A DNA stretch of 64,000 nt, taken from contig NZ_JACEGD010000008.1 in assembly GCF_016031635.1 (NCBI RefSeq), positions 206,667-270,666 on the forward strand, written 5' to 3'. A program made the translations under genes and the position numbers. Below the pieces are notes generated by a model. That model was not told the origin of the DNA. It saw only the letters and a program-made list of their open reading frames with translations, and made no database searches. This DNA comes from Bradyrhizobium diversitatis (GTDB lineage: Bacteria; Pseudomonadota; Alphaproteobacteria; Rhizobiales; Xanthobacteraceae). Positions 9,963 to 17,894 of this stretch are shown here, piece by piece (position 1 is the stretch's first letter; each line of letters starts with the position of its first letter).

Positions 9963-10142
9963 CGACCACAAGACGGTCCCCCCGATGACAAGCAGGGCAA
10001 CCGCACTCCCTCCAGCCAGGACCTTCCGCGACAACCGCGTCACGCGCGGTTGCTCCGCTCTCAGCCGGAACTTGCTGGACTGTTCGTCCTGTGTCTGCGG
10101 CAGAATCGCCTGCTCTCGATCACTTCCATTCCCGGCAGTCAT
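9843..10142 (-). pseudogene. trbI: trbI 5' fragment (VirB10-like conjugation protein)
   Basis: The first ~67 residues fit the N-terminus of TrbI: a cytoplasmic region ending RVTRLSRKVLAGG, then a membrane helix SAVALLVIGGTVLWSL and QSNRPR. After about position 9942 the frame reads the complement of the integrase fragment and ends at 9843. The periplasmic VirB10 domain, which links inner and outer membrane parts of the type IV channel, is absent. The start overlaps the trbG stop by four bases (ATGA), the normal trbG-trbI coupling, so this side of the junction is original. Confidence 0.75.
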
Positions 10143-11173
10143 GACGAAGGCCTCCCGTCAGTCCTGACAATTCTGACCTTCTGCTGATGCTCACCACCGA
10201 GCCGAAGTTCAGCGGCTGCAAACAGTCGATCCACGATCAACACATTGCCGTAAGCGCGGTAGTTGACGAGCCCGGTCTTGCCGTCTGAGCCGATGACAAA
10301 GAGTGGTGGCATTTCGCCTTGAACAATTCCTTGCGGAAATTCGACATAGACCTTTCTGCCGTCGTCATATGCGTTAACCGGCCGCCAGGGCGGGCTGTCA
10401 CCCTCAATCGCGTAGCGGAAGACGCGCTGCGATGGGTCCGGAATGACCGGTCTCAGAGAAACAGAACGCGATTTTTCGCGCACCGTCTCGGGATAGTACC
10501 AGGCGACGGATGGCATATAGGGCCGCTCGCGGGAGCGGAGCTCGATCAGGTAGGTCCGCCGGTCGGTATTGACGACAAGGTTCGTCTCGATCGATGCGCG
10601 GGTCGGCTTCACCAGGATATGGACCCGTCGCGTGTCGCCATTGCCACTCTCGGTATCTCCCACGACCCAGCGCACAGTGTCTCCGGCCGCGACGGGACCC
10701 GATCCCGTCAATTGCTCGCCTTCCTCAAGAGCAATATCGGTGATCTGACCGGGCGCGGCGTAAACTTGATAGAGCGCCCCGGGGCTGTAGGCGTAGATCT
10801 GCGCCGCGTTGAAATACCCCCGCTTGCGCGGCTCGACGCGGGCCGCGCTGTTTGCCGTCTCAACCCGGCTTATCGGCTCGGGCTCTTCCTTCCCTCCCGA
10901 CTTTCCGCCGAGAGCCGGTTTCCAGAGTGGCGGAACGTGAAGCGACTGCGCTCTATCGTCGAGAGCCACCGGAGGCGCGGGCAATGTGGGGACCTCGGCG
11001 TCGTAGCTGATCTCCGGCGGAATGTAGGTCGCGCACCCACCAAGCGCCGACGAGTAAAGCAGAAGAGCGGACAGGAAAGCTCGCTTCGAAGTCACGAATT
11101 CTGACCAGGTTGAATCGAGGATGCGAAGCGAAATGGAACGCTTCGGATGAGCGTCGTGCGTCGTCTTGGTCAT
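10139..11173 (-). CDS. trbG: TrbG/VirB9 family conjugal transfer protein
   Basis: TrbG is the outer-membrane-complex subunit of the type IV mating channel. The 344-residue protein has an N-terminal hydrophobic stretch ending ALGGCATYIPP, a lipobox-like signal. A linker follows, then the VirB9 beta domain with YSPGALYQVYAAPGQITDIALEEGE, WVVGDTESG and the C-terminal RVFRYAIEGD and VYVEFPQ segments. It appears complete. Its ends overlap 'trbF (ATGA) and trbI', as in intact trb operons. Because trbI and trbF are both truncated, it can no longer serve a working channel encoded here. Start context: a shorter start at the second methionine is not available, so the 344-residue form is kept. Confidence 0.85.
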   Translation of the reverse strand: MTKTTHDAHPKRSISLRILDSTWSEFVTSKRAFLSALLLYSSALGGCATYIPPEISYDAEVPTLPAPPVALDDRAQSLHVPPLWKPALGGKSGGKEEPEPISRVETANSAARVEPRKRGYFNAAQIYAYSPGALYQVYAAPGQITDIALEEGEQLTGSGPVAAGDTVRWVVGDTESGNGDTRRVHILVKPTRASIETNLVVNTDRRTYLIELRSRERPYMPSVAWYYPETVREKSRSVSLRPVIPDPSQRVFRYAIEGDSPPWRPVNAYDDGRKVYVEFPQGIVQGEMPPLFVIGSDGKTGLVNYRAYGNVLIVDRLFAAAELRLGGEHQQKVRIVRTDGRPSS

Positions 11174-11505
11174 TGACTCAACTCCTTTGACCAGTTGATG
11201 GCGCGGACGTAGACGCCAAGGGGGTTCTTGCGCAGGCGTTCGGCATCGCGCGGCGTCTCAATCGCGATTGTCAGAATGGCGGTCCAGCGCTCGGTCGAGC
11301 TCAACGAACCGTTGTCGTAGGTTCGTTGGACCCATGCGATCCGAAAGCTGTCCGGGGACGCGCGGATGACGCTCGAGACGTCTACGGAGATTTGTGCCTT
11401 GCCCAGCCTGGCGAACGGATCATTGTTGCGCGCAAAATCGTTGAGCGCAGCCGCCCCGCGATCGGTGGTAAAGTCATAGGCCCGCAGCCAGTTCTGGCGC
11501 AGAGC
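11170..11505 (-). pseudogene. trbF: trbF 3' fragment (VirB8-like)
   Basis: About 110 C-terminal residues remain, from LRQNWLRAYDFTTDRGAAALNDFA to GVYVRAINWSKELSQ. This is the periplasmic NTF2-like domain of TrbF, the VirB8 homologue. The N-terminal helix and first third are gone. At about 11500 the frame is entered from the start of a traG fragment on the same strand but out of frame, so no fusion protein is made. The overlap with the trbG start shows that the downstream side is intact. Confidence 0.75.
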
Positions 11506-11600
11506 CGCCACGCCGTCCATTCGGTTGCTCCCCAGATCGCCAGCAGAACGATCAAGCCGACAACGATCACCTGGCCCCAGAGGATCTTGGTTCCGGACAT
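11505..11600 (-). pseudogene. traG: traG 5' fragment (type IV coupling protein)
   Basis: The reading frame starts MSGTKILWGQVIVVG and continues as a membrane helix to IWGATEWTAWRL. This matches the first ~32 residues of TraG-type coupling proteins (VirD4 class) of alphaproteobacterial ICEs, as I recall them. Beyond this the frame runs into 'trbF in the wrong phase. The start lies 36 bases after the relaxase stop, the usual rlx-traG order. All ATPase motifs are lost. Confidence 0.6.
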
Positions 11601-11636
11601 CCCGAACGCCCTTCCGCAACTGCATTGGTGAGATGG

Positions 11637-11865
11637 TTAGAGGCCCAGGTCGCGCTTGCGACCAAAGCCCCACTCGATGCCACCGCTGTCTTTCACGATG
11701 CCGGTGACGTGTTGGCCGAGCTTCTTCTCGAGCTCGCGCGACCAGGGCACGAGCTGGAAGCCAAGACCGTCGTCGATCATGGCGAAGCGTCCGGAGGCGA
11801 GCGTCAGGCGCTCGCGATACGTACCCGCTACATGCTCCCCGGGGGCGGCCTTCACATAAGGCAGG
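11637..11865 (-). pseudogene. Relaxase 3' fragment (DUF3363/VirD2-like)
   Basis: The C-terminal ~75 residues of a relaxase remain, from PYVKAAPGEHVAGTYRERL through LASGRFAMIDDGLGFQLVPW to GIEWGFGRKRDLGL. That ending is typical of DUF3363 relaxases of rhizobial ICEs. The nicking domain is absent. At about 11860 the sequence switches to a trbK-alt gene on the opposite strand, which marks another rearrangement junction. The longer open frame upstream, to 12008, reads the complement of that gene and is not part of the relaxase. Confidence 0.65.
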
Positions 11866-12207
11866 CCGGTGGCGGTGTCGATCGGTGTGTTCGCTGTCGC
11901 GGCCTGCACGATCCAGCTTCGTGGTGGAGAGGATACTTCCTCGCCGCCAAAGGCGGAGCAGACTGCGAACGTCGATCGTTCTGATCTCGCCCGCTGCCGC
12001 ACGGTCACTCCGGAAGAGACGGCAACCTATCAGCACTGCCAGAAGATTTGGACCGAAAACCGGCGTCGCTTTTTTGGCAGGAAGGACGGTGCAGCTGCGT
12101 CTCACCGCCCGGATGCCGTACCCGGCCCAACACCTGCGCCAAAGGACGAGAGCCGGATGCCGCAGGGCTACCCATCCTTGGCGCCACCTGAAGCGAGCAA
12201 ACCATGA
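11863..12207 (+). CDS. TrbK-alt type entry-exclusion protein, 5' end altered
   Basis: The frame reads AVSIGVFAVAACTIQL (membrane helix) and a linker. The diagnostic C-terminal segment ARCRTVTPEETATYQHCQKIWTENRRRFFG follows, with two cysteines and the W-ENR-RF pattern of putative entry-exclusion proteins TrbK-alt. Such proteins usually stop a second transfer into a cell that already holds the element. No ATG precedes the helix in frame before a stop at 11857-11859; GTG 11869 could serve. The 5' end meets the relaxase fragment, so the native start was probably lost. The stop overlaps the start of a trbL fragment (ATGA), as in intact trb operons. Confidence 0.6.
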   Translation, partial: RPVAVSIGVFAVAACTIQLRGGEDTSSPPKAEQTANVDRSDLARCRTVTPEETATYQHCQKIWTENRRRFFGRKDGAAASHRPDAVPGPTPAPKDESRMPQGYPSLAPPEASKP

Positions 12208-12276
12208 CCGGTACCGGGATCATTGATCAATTCCTGGAGACGTTTACCCGTTACATCGATAACGGATTCGGGCTTT
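12204..12276 (+). pseudogene. trbL: trbL 5' fragment
   Basis: The first ~24 codons, MTGTGIIDQFLETFTRYI then DNGFGL, match the amino end of TrbL of ICE type IV systems. They are translationally coupled to trbK-alt. From about 12274 the sequence becomes the complement of the traI 3' region. The polytopic membrane part of TrbL is missing. Confidence 0.6.
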
Positions 12277-12790
12277 TTCCGATGCGTTGCGAGATGCCAA
12301 TGCGACGGAGTGGCCAGCCTGCGCGACGCAAGATCCTCTCCATCCGGACGTCCGTGACCGTAACAATATCGGTCAGACGACGCGAAAGGCCGAATTCGAT
12401 CATGCCCGCAAACAGCTCGTAAGTCGCACGCGCGATCCCGTGTTTTCCTTTCGGAGCGTCCGGCTGTATATCGACCGCAAAGCGGCTGCTCTCCCACAAA
12501 TATGGATTCTCGGGTGCAGCGGTATCGCCAAGAAGAGCTGGGAATGCGTCGCGAAGCATGTTGGGCCCGAGCGTAGGCAGGAATCGTACCGAGCCCTGCA
12601 CTTCACCCCGATCTGACAGTTGGGCAAGATAGGCAGGCTGGAGTGCGTCGAACTGGTCAATCTCGAGACCGGCGCTCGTCTCGACCGCCCAGTCCATCCG
12701 CTCTTTAAAGACGCGATGACGCAATCGGTGCATGGAATTCAGTGTATGACCAAACTGCGCGTAGCACGGCTGTGTGATGAGCTGGATCAT
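12251..12790 (-). pseudogene. traI: TraI/LuxI-type acyl-homoserine-lactone synthase, 3' end replaced
   Basis: The protein has the LuxI hallmarks: RLRHRVFKERMDW with Arg and Trp, FDALQPAYLAQL, GSVRFLPTLGP, ENPYLWESSRFAVD with the conserved Glu and Arg, and VTDVRMERILRRAGWPLRRIG. It would make an acyl-homoserine lactone from SAM and acyl-ACP. Homology stops at ISQRIG (about 12276), where the trbL fragment begins on the other strand, and the frame ends after a short tail of PNPLSM type. Family members carry about 25-30 further residues. The catalytic core is complete, so residual activity cannot be excluded. traR lies 83 bases upstream on the same strand. Confidence 0.7.
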
Positions 12791-12873
12791 CTTCTCCTCC
12801 AGACAGTGACAACACCTCCATAGGCAAACAAGCCCGCGCAGGCATTACCTGTAGTTGCAGGAGCGATATCGCC

Positions 12874-13602
12874 TCAATTTTGCTTTTCTGATTTTGCAGC
12901 GGCGAGGCGGAGTGCTGCTTGCGTCACGGTGCGCACCTTCAATTTTCGCTTGGCACTATCCAGATATGAGGCGACGGTGTTTCGGGACAGTCCAAGGATC
13001 GCACCGACTTCCCACGCGCTCTTGCCCAGCGAAGCCCACTCCAGGCATTCGATTTCCCTTCTGGACAAGATCACGCCGTCAAACGATCGTTCACTGACAA
13101 TGTTGCGATGGATGTGAGCGTGAAAGTAATAGGCAATGAGCAGAAGGACCGCAGAACAGGAGCTGATGCGGCTGGCGAAGCGGGTGCTATGCCGGTCGCA
13201 AGCGAATGTTAGCGCCGCGACGGGCCGGTGTCGTTCATGGATCGGAACGGTGTAGCCGACACGGATCCCGTAATGTTCGGCCTCTTCAAAAAGCCGATGC
13301 ACCCTCGGTGTGCGGCAAGCTGGCGCCACGTCGATCCCCCAATGGAACGGCTCCGATCGCTGCAGAGCTCTCAGCACGACCGGATCGACCAGTCCGTAGT
13401 TCTGCTCGAGGTAGTGCGCGGTCCACCTTGCCGGATATGTCGAAATGAGACGTGGTTTGACGTCAGGGGTCTTTTGCAAGGCGAGATAGGCAAAGCATGG
13501 CAACTCGAGAGCATTTGACGTCGTAGCCATAGCGTTGGCGAAATCCTCGTCTGTCCGTGCATTCCAGAGCTGGTCAATGAACGTGCTAATGGTCCGATGC
13601 AT
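12874..13602 (-). CDS. traR: TraR/LuxR-family quorum-sensing regulator
   Basis: This 242-residue regulator is complete. The autoinducer-binding domain carries YPARWTAHYLEQNYGLVDPVV, with the conserved Trp, Tyr and Asp that contact the acyl-homoserine lactone, and FHWGID. The C-terminal helix-turn-helix reads LSRREIECLEWASLGKSAWEV and LGLSRNTVASYLDSAKRKL. In rhizobial ICEs such a protein activates transfer genes with the TraI signal. Here the downstream targets are fragments, so it may be an orphan receptor that answers signals from neighbours or from synthases elsewhere in the genome. The start at 13602 gives the expected family length. Confidence 0.9.
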   Translation of the reverse strand: MHRTISTFIDQLWNARTDEDFANAMATTSNALELPCFAYLALQKTPDVKPRLISTYPARWTAHYLEQNYGLVDPVVLRALQRSEPFHWGIDVAPACRTPRVHRLFEEAEHYGIRVGYTVPIHERHRPVAALTFACDRHSTRFASRISSCSAVLLLIAYYFHAHIHRNIVSERSFDGVILSRREIECLEWASLGKSAWEVGAILGLSRNTVASYLDSAKRKLKVRTVTQAALRLAAAKSEKQN

Positions 13603-13814
13603 GTTGGCTTCGCGCGCTTGACCGGAGCAGGGGGCCAGATCGATCCTGCTCAGACCACCGGAGATCCAGAACTGGTCTCAGGCGCGTAGCGGGAGTGGCG
13701 AGTAAGAGCACCCGGTTAAATCGACTGAACATAAACTGTAGCTCGCTTCTCCTTGCACGTCCTTCTGAAACTTGTCTATTGGGTGCCGATTCCGTGCCAG
13801 ACAATAAGTACTTG

Positions 13815-13830
13815 ATAATTTCGAAATTAT
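13815..13830. promoter_or_regulatory. Palindromic operator, perfect copy
   Basis: ATAATTTCGAAATTAT is a perfect 16-base palindrome, identical to the one just before the chemoreceptor gene at 26410. No protein gene follows it directly; a terminator hairpin stands 127 bases downstream on the plus strand. It is probably bound by the GntR-family protein encoded at 25046 (inference). Confidence 0.7.
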
Positions 13831-13992
13831 TGATTATAGCGAAACTGCTGGCCGCCCTGGAGTCCGGGGCTGATTCAGGGGCGGCTCGCGTGGCTGACTG
13901 AGGTCAGTCGCTCTATCCCCGTTTGGGGTTTCCTCCCTGACTTGGCACGTACGCCAACCCCGTCGCTCGCACTTGAGCGACGGGGACTTTTC
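13831..13992 (+). ncRNA. Candidate small RNA between operator and terminator
   Basis: A perfect operator precedes and a strong intrinsic terminator ends this ~160-base stretch, which contains further small hairpins (GACTGAGGTCAGTC and CCCCGTTTGGGG). The open frame that crosses it has no recognisable protein. I infer either a small regulatory RNA or the leftover promoter and terminator of a deleted gene. No -35/-10 boxes were assigned. Confidence 0.3.
13958..13992 (+). terminator. Intrinsic terminator
   Basis: CCCCGTCGCTC and GAGCGACGGGG form a perfect 11-base-pair stem around a GCACTT loop, followed by ACTTTTCT. It stops plus-strand transcription before the catabolic operon. Confidence 0.8.
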
Positions 13993-14345
13993 TGTTGTGC
14001 GAGGCTTCGGGACCCAACGGGCCGAATACTCAAGTTTCCCCACCGCTCACGCGCTGGGGCCCGAAGATGTACGGAGTGGCTGCGGATCGGGGTCGGACTC
14101 GTCCCGTCGCGCGGGCCATGGGAATGCGGTCGATCCTGAAATCTGCCTGCCCATACGCGCGGCGTGTTGCATTTCCGTCCTGCTTTCCGCGATCGTTGAA
14201 GAATACATCACGATCGTCAATGCGTTCGGTCCCGATACGTGCCCGGCAGCCGCAGGGTCCTGAATCGCGTCAGCCAGTCGGCATTGTCAAAAGACATATC
14301 GGATGGTGGGACCGGGTGGTCAAAGCGGAATAGAGGAATAAGCTT

Positions 14346-14361
14346 GTTATTTCGAAATTAT
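14346..14361. promoter_or_regulatory. Operator variant before the aldehyde dehydrogenase operon
   Basis: GTTATTTCGAAATTAT matches the 16-base palindrome at 14 positions, with the right half perfect and the core ATTTCGAAAT intact. It lies 87 bases before the first gene of the operon, close to the spacing seen before ridA (91) and the amidohydrolase (83). Confidence 0.7.
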
Positions 14362-14448
14362 GAGATATATCGACAAATATGCGCGGCGGACGGAAGTGCG
14401 TTTTTGCATTAGCATAGCTTCGGAGACCGGTAAGTGAGGGGAAGTGAT

Positions 14449-15939
14449 ATGACGACAATAACCTCCGGGCGTGTCCTCACCACGCGGCGGCTCTCGCATT
14501 TCATAGGCGGTCGGTTTGTTGAGGGGGATGGTCACACGCTGGAGAACATCAACCCGGCAACCGGCGAACTGGTGAATGTCGTTCCCGTCGCCGATGCTGG
14601 TGTCGTGGACGAAGCGGTGAAAGCGGCGAGGCGGGCCCTTGAGGGCCCGTGGCGCAGAATGAGCGATCACGAGCGCGCATCGATCCTGCGGAAGGTGGCC
14701 GACGGCATTCTGCGTCGCTTTGACGAATTCGTAAGAGCTGAAGTGCTCGACACTGGCAAGCCGGCGAGCCTGGCCTCCCATATCGACATTCCGCGGAGCG
14801 CGGCGAACTTCAACAGCTTTGCCGATCAGGTTCTGACGTTGTCGACGGAGTCATTCGGTACTGCGACGCCGGATGGTGCGGGCGCGCTGAACTATTCGAT
14901 CCGTGTACCGAGAGGGGTCATCGCTGTTGTCTGCCCATGGAACCTGCCTCTCCTGCTGCTTACCTGGAAGGTCGCCCCCGCGCTTGCATGCGGAAATACC
15001 GTTGTGGTCAAGCCATCTGAGGAAACGCCAACGACGGCTACATTGCTCGGCGAGGTGATGCAAGAAGCGGGAGTGCCGCCGGGGGTCTACAATGTCATCC
15101 ATGGGCTCGGGCCCGATAGCGCGGGTGAATACCTGACCCGTCACCCCGAAGTTAACGGAATTACCTTCACGGGGGAAACCAAGACGGGGGTTGCGATTAT
15201 GAAGGCGGCGGCAGAGGGCGTTCGGCCGGTGTCGCTTGAACTCGGCGGAAAGAACGCTGCAGTCGTATTCGCGGATTGCAATCTGGATCGTGCTGTCGAG
15301 GGCGTTACCCGGTCCGTGTTTGCGAACTGCGGACAGGTGTGCCTCGGGACGGAGCGCGTGTATGTCGAGCGGCCGATCTTCGATCAATTTGTCGCCAGAC
15401 TTGCGAGTGCTGGCGCAGCTCTCAAGATGGGTGATCCATTCGACAATACCACGACGATGGGGCCGCTCATCAGCAAATCGCACCGCGAGAAGGTCTTGTC
15501 TTATTACCAGCGCGCGAAAGCCGAGGGAGCAAGCGTGATCCTGGGCGGTGGCACGCCGAACCTGTCATCGCGCTTCGCCACCGGCTTCTTCATCGAGCCA
15601 ACGATCTGGACAGGGCTGCGGGAAGATTCCGTCGTGCTGCGCGAAGAGATTTTTGGTCCCTGCTGCCATATTTCACCGTTCGACCATGAGGACGCAGTCG
15701 TTGCGGCGGCCAATAGCGGCCCATACGGGTTGGCGACGTCGATCTGGACTGAGAACCTCGCGCGAGCCCACCGCGTTGCGGCCGGAATTGAGGTGGGCAT
15801 CGCCTGGGTGAATTGCTGGTTCTTGCGGGATCTCCGAACGCCGTTTGGAGGATCCAAGCAGTCCGGCATCGGTCGGGAGGGTGGTGTTCATTCGATGGAG
15901 TTCTACACGGAGCTCCGCAACGTGTGTGTCAAACTATAA
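14449..15939 (+). CDS. 2-aminomuconate (2-hydroxymuconate) semialdehyde dehydrogenase
   Basis: This NAD-dependent aldehyde dehydrogenase of 496 residues probably oxidises 2-aminomuconate 6-semialdehyde to 2-aminomuconate. Cofactor and catalytic motifs are seen in order: PWNLPLLLLTWKVAPAL, KPSEETP, the glutamate motif LELGGKN and the nucleophile in ANCGQVCLGTERV. The C-terminal NCWFLRDLRTPFGGSKQSG and HSMEFYTE segment is typical of the muconic semialdehyde group (XylG/DmpC/NbaE type) and not of general aldehyde dehydrogenases. ATG 14449 follows GAGGGGAAGTGAT. It heads an operon with the hydratase and aldolase and carries the shared operator upstream. Whether the amino or hydroxy compound is the substrate is inferred from the 3-hydroxyanthranilate genes nearby. 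Confidence 0.88.
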   Translation: MTTITSGRVLTTRRLSHFIGGRFVEGDGHTLENINPATGELVNVVPVADAGVVDEAVKAARRALEGPWRRMSDHERASILRKVADGILRRFDEFVRAEVLDTGKPASLASHIDIPRSAANFNSFADQVLTLSTESFGTATPDGAGALNYSIRVPRGVIAVVCPWNLPLLLLTWKVAPALACGNTVVVKPSEETPTTATLLGEVMQEAGVPPGVYNVIHGLGPDSAGEYLTRHPEVNGITFTGETKTGVAIMKAAAEGVRPVSLELGGKNAAVVFADCNLDRAVEGVTRSVFANCGQVCLGTERVYVERPIFDQFVARLASAGAALKMGDPFDNTTTMGPLISKSHREKVLSYYQRAKAEGASVILGGGTPNLSSRFATGFFIEPTIWTGLREDSVVLREEIFGPCCHISPFDHEDAVVAAANSGPYGLATSIWTENLARAHRVAAGIEVGIAWVNCWFLRDLRTPFGGSKQSGIGREGGVHSMEFYTELRNVCVKL

Positions 15940-15988
15940 GAGCGGATCAAGCAGATCCGGATTACCGGTAACAGGAGAGCAGAATACG

Positions 15989-16771
15989 ATGTTGACGGAT
16001 CAAGAACGTGCGGTAGCGGCTGATATCCTTCTCGAGGCTGAGCGAAGTCGAACACCTGCCGTCCAGTTGTCGAAGACGTTTCCAGGCATAGAAGTCGAAG
16101 ACTCCTATGCCATTCAGAGCGAGGTGACGCGTCGGAAGGTCTCGAGCGGACGTCGGATCATCGGACATAAGGTCGGGCTGACCTCCAGGGCAATGCAACA
16201 GTCATCCCAGATTGACGAGCCGGACTATGGCCATTTGCTGGATAATATGATGATTGCCGATGGCACAAAGCTCAGCCACGAGGACTATTGTGTCCCGCGC
16301 GTTGAACCGGAGCTGGCATTTGTTCTCGGAAGTCCTCTCAAGGGTCCAGGTGTCGGTTTGCCTGACGTTCTTCGAGCGACCGAGTACGTCATACCTGCAA
16401 TTGAGGTCATCGATGCGCGCGTCCAGAACCCGCGAAAGATAACGGACACCGTAGCGGACAACGGGGCCGCTGCCGGCATTGTTCTGGGCGGCCGACCGGT
16501 AAGGCCTCATGATGTCGATTTGCGGTGGATCGGCGCGGTATTCTACCGCAATTGCGAAATCGAAGAGACGGGGTTGGCGGCCGGAGTGCTCGGTCACCCT
16601 GCGATGGGTATCGCGTGGCTGGCCAACAAGCTCGGCCGGTTCGGGACAGGGCTTGAGCCGGGCCACATTGTACTCTCGGGTTCGTTCACGCGTCCGGTCT
16701 GGGCCAACCGGGGAGACACGCTTCTCGCAGACTTCGGTCCGCTTGGCGGCGTCGCAGTCCAGTTTGTATAG
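15989..16771 (+). CDS. HpaH-like 2-oxo-alkenedioate hydratase (2-oxopent-4-enoate hydratase/oxalocrotonate decarboxylase superfamily)
   Basis: The 260-residue protein belongs to the FAH-fold hydratase/decarboxylase superfamily. Its closest recalled match is HpaH of homoprotocatechuate degradation. It shares [20 protein letters not shown] and [10 protein letters not shown] with that enzyme, then VEPELAFVL with metal-binding glutamates, [31 protein letters not shown] and LSGSFTRPV. Oxalocrotonate decarboxylases (XylI/DmpH) have different sequences at these places. It starts at ATG 15989 behind AGGAGA, 49 bases after the dehydrogenase. In this operon its substrate may be 2-oxohex-3-enedioate from 2-aminomuconate deamination. 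Whether it only hydrates or also decarboxylates cannot be settled by reading. Confidence 0.85.
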   Translation: MLTDQERAVAADILLEAERSRTPAVQLSKTFPGIEVEDSYAIQSEVTRRKVSSGRRIIGHKVGLTSRAMQQSSQIDEPDYGHLLDNMMIADGTKLSHEDYCVPRVEPELAFVLGSPLKGPGVGLPDVLRATEYVIPAIEVIDARVQNPRKITDTVADNGAAAGIVLGGRPVRPHDVDLRWIGAVFYRNCEIEETGLAAGVLGHPAMGIAWLANKLGRFGTGLEPGHIVLSGSFTRPVWANRGDTLLADFGPLGGVAVQFV

Positions 16772-16783
16772 CGGGATGCCCAG

Positions 16784-17548
16784 ATGATGGACCTTGGCAA
16801 GAATGCGTTCAAGGCGGCGATCGGGGCCCGAAGGCTCCAGATTGGACTCTGGTGCAGTCTCTGCAGCAGCGTGGCAACGGAAGTCGTGTCTGACTGCGGC
16901 TATGACTGGATGCTGCTGGACACCGAGCACGCGCCAAATGAAGTGCCCGGGATTCTCGATCAGCTCCGGTCGATGAGTCCTGGAACTGCAACGCCAATCG
17001 TGAGGCCGGCCTGGAACGACGCGGTTCTCATTAAGCGGTTGCTTGATATCGGAGCGCAAACTCTCCTGATCCCGTTCGTACAGAATGCGGCCGAAGCAGA
17101 GCGAGCCGTCGCTTCGTGCCGCTATCCGCCCTCAGGAATCCGCGGAATAACGGGAAGCGCGCGGGCGAGCCGATACGGGCGGGTCACCAACTACTTGCAG
17201 GAAGCAAACGAGCAGATCTGCGTGCTGGTGCAGGTTGAAACGTTGGTCGCGCTCAGCGAGATTGACGAAATCGCGGCAGTGGACGGGGTCGACGGCGTCT
17301 TTATCGGTCCTTCGGATCTGAGTGCCTCGGTGGGGCACATCGGCAATCCGCAGCATCCGGACGTGCAGCATTTGATCAAAACCGCAGTTGAACGGATTGC
17401 CTCTGCGGGAAAAGCTGCCGGGATACTTGCCAGCGTTGACGCCGACGCGCGCCGGTACATTGATTGGGGTTATAATTTCGTTGCTGTCGGATCAGACCTG
17501 CACCTGCTGTCGAAGGGGGCCGATAACCTGGCGCGTTCGTTCAAGTAA
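16784..17548 (+). CDS. HpaI-like class II pyruvate aldolase (HpcH/HpaI family)
   Basis: The 254-residue enzyme fits HpaI, the 4-hydroxy-2-oxoheptanedioate aldolase, along its full length. It has LQIGLWCSLCSS, LDTEHAPNEV with catalytic His, PIVRPAWND with catalytic Arg, LLIPFVQNAAEAERAV, RYPPSGIRG, VQVETL and IGPSDLSASVG with the metal ligands Glu and Asp, and GNPQHPDVQ. HpaI enzymes split 4-hydroxy-2-oxo acids to pyruvate plus an aldehyde. The gene is 12 bases after the hydratase, so the two act in sequence. DmpG/NbaI-type 4-hydroxy-2-oxovalerate aldolases, the usual enzymes of aminomuconate pathways, belong to another family and are absent. Start 16784 or 16787 is possible (tandem ATG). Confidence 0.88.
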   Translation: MMDLGKNAFKAAIGARRLQIGLWCSLCSSVATEVVSDCGYDWMLLDTEHAPNEVPGILDQLRSMSPGTATPIVRPAWNDAVLIKRLLDIGAQTLLIPFVQNAAEAERAVASCRYPPSGIRGITGSARASRYGRVTNYLQEANEQICVLVQVETLVALSEIDEIAAVDGVDGVFIGPSDLSASVGHIGNPQHPDVQHLIKTAVERIASAGKAAGILASVDADARRYIDWGYNFVAVGSDLHLLSKGADNLARSFK

Positions 17549-17894
17549 CGGCGTCGAAGCTGGAGCCGGCTGTCAGGCCGAGCGGCCGTATGACGAAACC
17601 CAGCCCGATGCTGGTTGAGGTTGCCCGTTGATCATCATTTGCCGGCTTCCAGCGACGCGGTGCCGGCTTCGGGGAAGTGGGCCTGTTGAAGTGGCGTAGC
17701 TGTAGCCTTCCGGATGGAAGGCCCTGGCGGGGACTGCCTGCAAGCGCCTCTGTTTCGTCCGGGTAAGGTTTTCACAGCTTGTGGCCAGCTCGCCGAACCC
17801 GCCCGGACAAGTAGCTCCCCGCCCCAGGTTTGAACTCCCGGCATCTATCACATCATCTGCAATAGACGCGACACTGCTCCGAATGCAGTCGGTC
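17549..17894. other. Intergenic region between convergent operons
   Basis: These 346 bases separate the aldolase from the convergent livF. Open frames read on the minus strand contain coding-like phrases such as GGELLVRAGSASWPQAVKTL, but no domain I can name. They may be debris of a mobile element. No terminator with a clear T-run was found. Confidence 0.35.

Larger units (their letters stand above)
13603..14448. other. 846-base region without a convincing gene, two operator-like palindromes
   Basis: It separates traR from the catabolic operon. It holds a perfect palindrome at 13815-13830, a strong hairpin terminator at 13958-13992 and an operator variant at 14346-14361 near the aldehyde dehydrogenase start. 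Several short open frames exist, but none has a recognisable product. The part between 13993 and 14345 shows nothing I can name. Confidence 0.5.
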
